Shown in pieces: positions 23,323 through 26,266 of a stretch of 26,266 bases of DNA. This stretch comes from Chloroflexota bacterium (lineage in GTDB: Bacteria; Chloroflexota; Dehalococcoidia; SAR202; GCA-002694895): positions 1 through 26,266 of the forward strand of contig PAZO01000008.1 in assembly GCA_002715665.1 (NCBI GenBank). Reading direction: 5' to 3'. The position numbers and the translations under genes are program-made. The stretch's first letter is position 1. Every line of letters starts with the position of its first letter. Below the pieces are notes generated by a model, which was not told the origin of the DNA, searched no databases, and was given only the letters and a program-made list of their open reading frames with translations.

Positions 23323-25854
23323 ATGATAAATAACGAACTATCTGTTCAAAGCTATAATATATTGCTTGATACAACTAAGGAAAATTCAAGTTATAGTGGC
23401 TCAGTTGAAATAAATTTAGACATTCATAAAGAATTAAATGAAGTTTTATTAGATTCTAAAGGCTTAAACATTAACAGTTGTTATATTTACGACAACAAAT
23501 CAAATCAATATGAAATTATCAATCACGAAATTAGTGATGCCAAATTATCATTAAAATATAATTCATTAAGCTCAGGATCCAAAGTTAAATTCAAAATAGA
23601 TTTTGATGGTAAAATAACCAATAATCTTAAAGGTATATATGCAAGCAATTACAAAACACAAGATAATAAAAATGAAGTACTAATCAGTACACAATTTGAA
23701 CCTACTGACGCAAGAAAAGCATTCCCATGTATAGACCACCCAAGTTACAAAGCGAAATTTAATTTAACTTTAATAATTGATTCAAATCTTCAAGCTATTT
23801 CAAATATGCCAATTTATAAAGAGTCAAAACTTAATGATTCTGATACTAAAATAATATTTGAAGAAACTCCAATAATGTCAACTTACCTGTTATTTTTTGC
23901 AATTGGTAAAATTAAATGCAAAGAAATAAAGACAAAAAATAATATCACAATTCGAGTTTGGGCAACAAATAATCAAGAAAAATATGCGGATTTCGCACTT
24001 GAAACTTCAGAAAAATTATTAACTTACTTTGAATCTTACTTTGGTACAAACTATCCGTTACCCAAACTTGACCATATTGCTATTCCTGATTTTGCAGCTG
24101 GTGCAATGGAAAATTGGGGCTGTATAAGTTACAGAGAAAATGCATTACTTGTTGACCCGGAAAAAAGCTCAATTCAAACTAAGCAACTTGTCGCAGCTAT
24201 AATTGCTCATGAAATGGCTCATATGTGGTTTGGAGATTTGGTTACAATGAAATGGTGGAACGATTTATGGCTAAATGAAAGTTTTGCATCATGGATGGGA
24301 GATAAGGCAGTAAGTAAAATTCATCCTGAGTGGGATGTTTGGACTAAATTTATATTAGATGATACAAACAGAGCTTTTGAACTTGATGCGTTAGATAGTA
24401 GTCACCCTATAGAACAAGAAGTAACCAACCCCGATGAAATTGGACAATTATTTGATGCAATAAGTTACAGTAAAGGAGCTTCACTTATTAGAATGTTAGA
24501 AAATTATATCGGAGAAGAAAATTTTAAAAATGGAATTCAAAGTTATATGTCAAAACATCAGTACAGCAATACAGTGACAAATGATTTATGGAATGCCTTA
24601 AGTGAAAACTCAGATAAAAACATAAAAACACTAATGGAAAAATGGACTACAACAAAAGGATTTCCTTTATTAAATCTTAAAGAAACAGAAGATAAAATAC
24701 AAATATCACAAGAGAAATTTTCATATGATCCAAAAAATAAAGATAACTCTCAATGGTTAATTCCTGTCAAATATAGTTTGTATAAAAATAATACAAAAAC
24801 AGAAAATGAAATTTTGATTAGTGGAAAAGATGAATATATAGATGAAGGTACTATAGCAATTTTTAATAATGCATCTTCAGGTTTTTATAAAACTTTATAT
24901 TCAGATAAAATGTTCAAGAAAATTTCAGATACTTTAGAAAAAGATTTAACTATATTATCAAATGAAGAAAGACTAGGATTAATTTCAGACACTTATACCC
25001 TTTTAAAAGCTAATAAGTTATCGCCAGAATATTATCTAATTTTAATAAGCAAATTCGAAAAAGAAACAAACCCTTATATTTGGAAGTATATTTGTGGATC
25101 TCTAAGATCAATAGATTCAAAATTATATAATACAAATATTTATAAAAAATTTTACAAATATTCTCATGATATTTTTAATAATATTTCTATAAATTTGAAT
25201 TGGGATCTGGATGATTCTATATCAGAAACAAATCAAATTATGATAACTACATTGATAGAAAACGGGTGTTATTTTGGGATTTCTTCATTAAATCAAAAAT
25301 CTGCAGAAATTTTCAAAAACATCACACTTTCAAACATACAAAATATACATCCAAATTTAAAAAAACCTTTATTGATGTCAATTGCCTACAATGGGCTAAA
25401 TGATGATTTTGACAAAATTTGGGAAATGTATCTTGAATCAAGTTCTCAGGAAGAAAAAGCTTTATTTTTAGCTAGCTTAACACAGTTTCAAAATATAGAA
25501 AAACTTGAATTTTTACTTAACCAAGTTACATCAAACAATATTAGAAAACACGATATAGCTTCTCTTTTACTGGGTGTAGCAAGTAATAATATTTCTCTTT
25601 TAAAATCATGGGATTATCTAAAAGAAAATTGGAGCAAAATAATTGAAATATCGGGAGATGGTTTTCAGTTGAATTATATCGTTTCTTTGCCATCATATTT
25701 TCAAACTAAGGATCGATTAGAAGAAGTTGAAAATTATTATTCAGAAAATCACGTAGATGCAGCTTCAATGTCTATGAAACAAACCGTTGAAAAAATTAAA
25801 AATAATATTGTTTGGTTAGATTCTAATCTTAAAAAATTCGAAAATTATTTATAA
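23323..25854 (+). CDS. M1-family zinc aminopeptidase (PepN/ERAP-like)
   Basis: The 843-residue product has the exopeptidase motif GAMEN (260-264) and the zinc site HEMAH (296-300) with Glu319 in NESFASW, spaced 18 residues as in the gluzincins. The N-terminal beta domain includes QFEPTDARKAFPCIDHP (124-140), and a long helical C-terminal domain (about 510-843) follows, ending in an ERAP1-C-like region. No signal peptide is seen, so it is probably cytoplasmic, trimming peptides from imported or recycled protein. Length fits the larger M1 enzymes. GGAG lies 11 bases before the ATG. It may be cotranscribed with the enoyl-CoA hydratase-like gene. Confidence 0.95.
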   Translation: MINNELSVQSYNILLDTTKENSSYSGSVEINLDIHKELNEVLLDSKGLNINSCYIYDNKSNQYEIINHEISDAKLSLKYNSLSSGSKVKFKIDFDGKITNNLKGIYASNYKTQDNKNEVLISTQFEPTDARKAFPCIDHPSYKAKFNLTLIIDSNLQAISNMPIYKESKLNDSDTKIIFEETPIMSTYLLFFAIGKIKCKEIKTKNNITIRVWATNNQEKYADFALETSEKLLTYFESYFGTNYPLPKLDHIAIPDFAAGAMENWGCISYRENALLVDPEKSSIQTKQLVAAIIAHEMAHMWFGDLVTMKWWNDLWLNESFASWMGDKAVSKIHPEWDVWTKFILDDTNRAFELDALDSSHPIEQEVTNPDEIGQLFDAISYSKGASLIRMLENYIGEENFKNGIQSYMSKHQYSNTVTNDLWNALSENSDKNIKTLMEKWTTTKGFPLLNLKETEDKIQISQEKFSYDPKNKDNSQWLIPVKYSLYKNNTKTENEILISGKDEYIDEGTIAIFNNASSGFYKTLYSDKMFKKISDTLEKDLTILSNEERLGLISDTYTLLKANKLSPEYYLILISKFEKETNPYIWKYICGSLRSIDSKLYNTNIYKKFYKYSHDIFNNISINLNWDLDDSISETNQIMITTLIENGCYFGISSLNQKSAEIFKNITLSNIQNIHPNLKKPLLMSIAYNGLNDDFDKIWEMYLESSSQEEKALFLASLTQFQNIEKLEFLLNQVTSNNIRKHDIASLLLGVASNNISLLKSWDYLKENWSKIIEISGDGFQLNYIVSLPSYFQTKDRLEEVENYYSENHVDAASMSMKQTVEKIKNNIVWLDSNLKKFENYL

Positions 25855-25876
25855 ATTATTAAACATTATGTATAAT
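25848..25876 (+). promoter_or_regulatory. Possible promoter of the cyclophilin lipoprotein gene
   Basis: TTTATA (25848-25853) and a perfect TATAAT (25871-25876) are separated by 17 bases, with a TG immediately before the -10. The start would fall near 25883, about 28 bases before the ATG. In such AT-rich sequence one good -10 is weak evidence. Confidence 0.4.
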
Positions 25877-25910
25877 AAGCAACTAAATTTAAAATTTTAA
25901 TGGCATAAAA

Positions 25911-26266
25911 ATGTATTCTCTAAAAAACAAATCTCAACCAATAATTATATTCATGCTTTTAATATCTTCTTTGATATTAGGATGTAACTCTACAGAAAAT
26001 TCTGCAGATAAAGCACAAAATTCCAGAGATGCTCTTTCTGCTCAAAATTTCTCACAAAAATCAAAAAAAGAAGGAGTTCAAGTGAAAGAAATAAAATCTT
26101 ACGATTCCGCACCACAAATGACTATTGATACAAATAAAGAACTATATTATGCAAAAATAGAATTAGAAAAAGGTGGCACCATAACCTTAGAGTTATACAG
26201 CAGCAAAGTACCTGTAACAGTTAATAATTTTATTTTCCTAGCAAAAGATGGATATTATGACGGAGT
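25911..26266 (+). CDS. Cyclophilin-type peptidyl-prolyl isomerase, predicted lipoprotein (partial, runs off right edge)
   Basis: The first 118 codons are visible. The N-terminus MYSLKNKSQPIIIFMLLISS leads to a lipobox LILGC with the lipidated cysteine at residue 25. A Ser/Ala/Lys-rich linker runs to about residue 80. A cyclophilin domain then begins: YYAKIELEKGGTITLELYS, followed by KVPVTVNNFIFLAKDGYYDGV, the family's usual N-terminal block. It should catalyse proline isomerisation in exported proteins on the outer face of the membrane, alongside the HtrA lipoprotein encoded earlier in the window. It starts 56 bases after the aminopeptidase gene. The catalytic arginine and the C-terminal part lie outside the window. 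Confidence 0.9.
   Translation, partial: MYSLKNKSQPIIIFMLLISSLILGCNSTENSADKAQNSRDALSAQNFSQKSKKEGVQVKEIKSYDSAPQMTIDTNKELYYAKIELEKGGTITLELYSSKVPVTVNNFIFLAKDGYYDG

Overview
The window is AT-rich chromosomal DNA (roughly 30% G+C by eye), packed with bacterial housekeeping genes. Most genes overlap or sit within about 20 bases of each other. The longest stretch without a gene is the 160-base divergent region at 553-712, so no gap reaches 300 bases. I see no tRNA, rRNA, insertion sequence, prophage, CRISPR array or origin. This looks like a small, streamlined genome. My best guess is a marine Chloroflexota, Dehalococcoidia/SAR202-like. The reasons are an rsmH-ftsA-ftsZ block with no peptidoglycan-synthesis genes, a B12-dependent ribonucleotide reductase behind nrdR, an actinobacterial/Chloroflexota-type luciferase-like oxidoreductase, and lipoproteins as envelope enzymes. 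The taxonomy is inference, not demonstrated.

Layout. (1) 1-552, minus strand: ribosomal protein L9 with a repetitive acidic tail, running off the left edge. (2) 713-7863, plus strand: rpsP, khpA, rimM, yebC, a RusA-type resolvase, ruvA, an HtrA lipoprotein, uvrB, a MIP18/SufT-like gene and an Mrp-type ATPase. (3) 7869-9446, minus strand: a MoaB/MogA-like gene and trmD, overlapping, then rplS with its own promoter. (4) 9565-21463, plus strand: rsmH-ftsA-ftsZ, a hairpin terminator, tandem NrdR boxes, then nrdR-nrdJ-pdxA-proC-yggT, an unusual A-type Fe-S carrier homologue, a degenerate TyrA-like gene, aroA and gmk. (5) 21464-22510, minus strand: a luciferase-like oxidoreductase. (6) 22561 to the end, plus strand: an enoyl-CoA hydratase-family gene, an M1 aminopeptidase and a truncated cyclophilin lipoprotein.

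How the genes work together. Segments 1-3 serve translation (L9, S16, L19, RimM, KhpA, TrmD), DNA repair (RusA, RuvA, UvrB) and Fe-S cluster biogenesis (MIP18-like and Mrp). Segment 4 joins division (FtsA/FtsZ), dNTP supply under NrdR control, cofactor and amino acid synthesis (PdxA, ProC, AroA, the TyrA-like protein) and GMP phosphorylation. HtrA and the cyclophilin are both predicted lipoproteins acting outside the membrane.

The observations most worth following are the RusA-type resolvase in the slot normally held by ruvC; the A-type Fe-S carrier homologue whose first ligand Cys is Ser and whose C-terminus has become a Gly/Cys tail with ten cysteines; the TyrA-like protein without the NAD motif or the expected catalytic histidines; the Mrp ATPase without its CxxC pair; and the well-preserved tandem NrdR operator.
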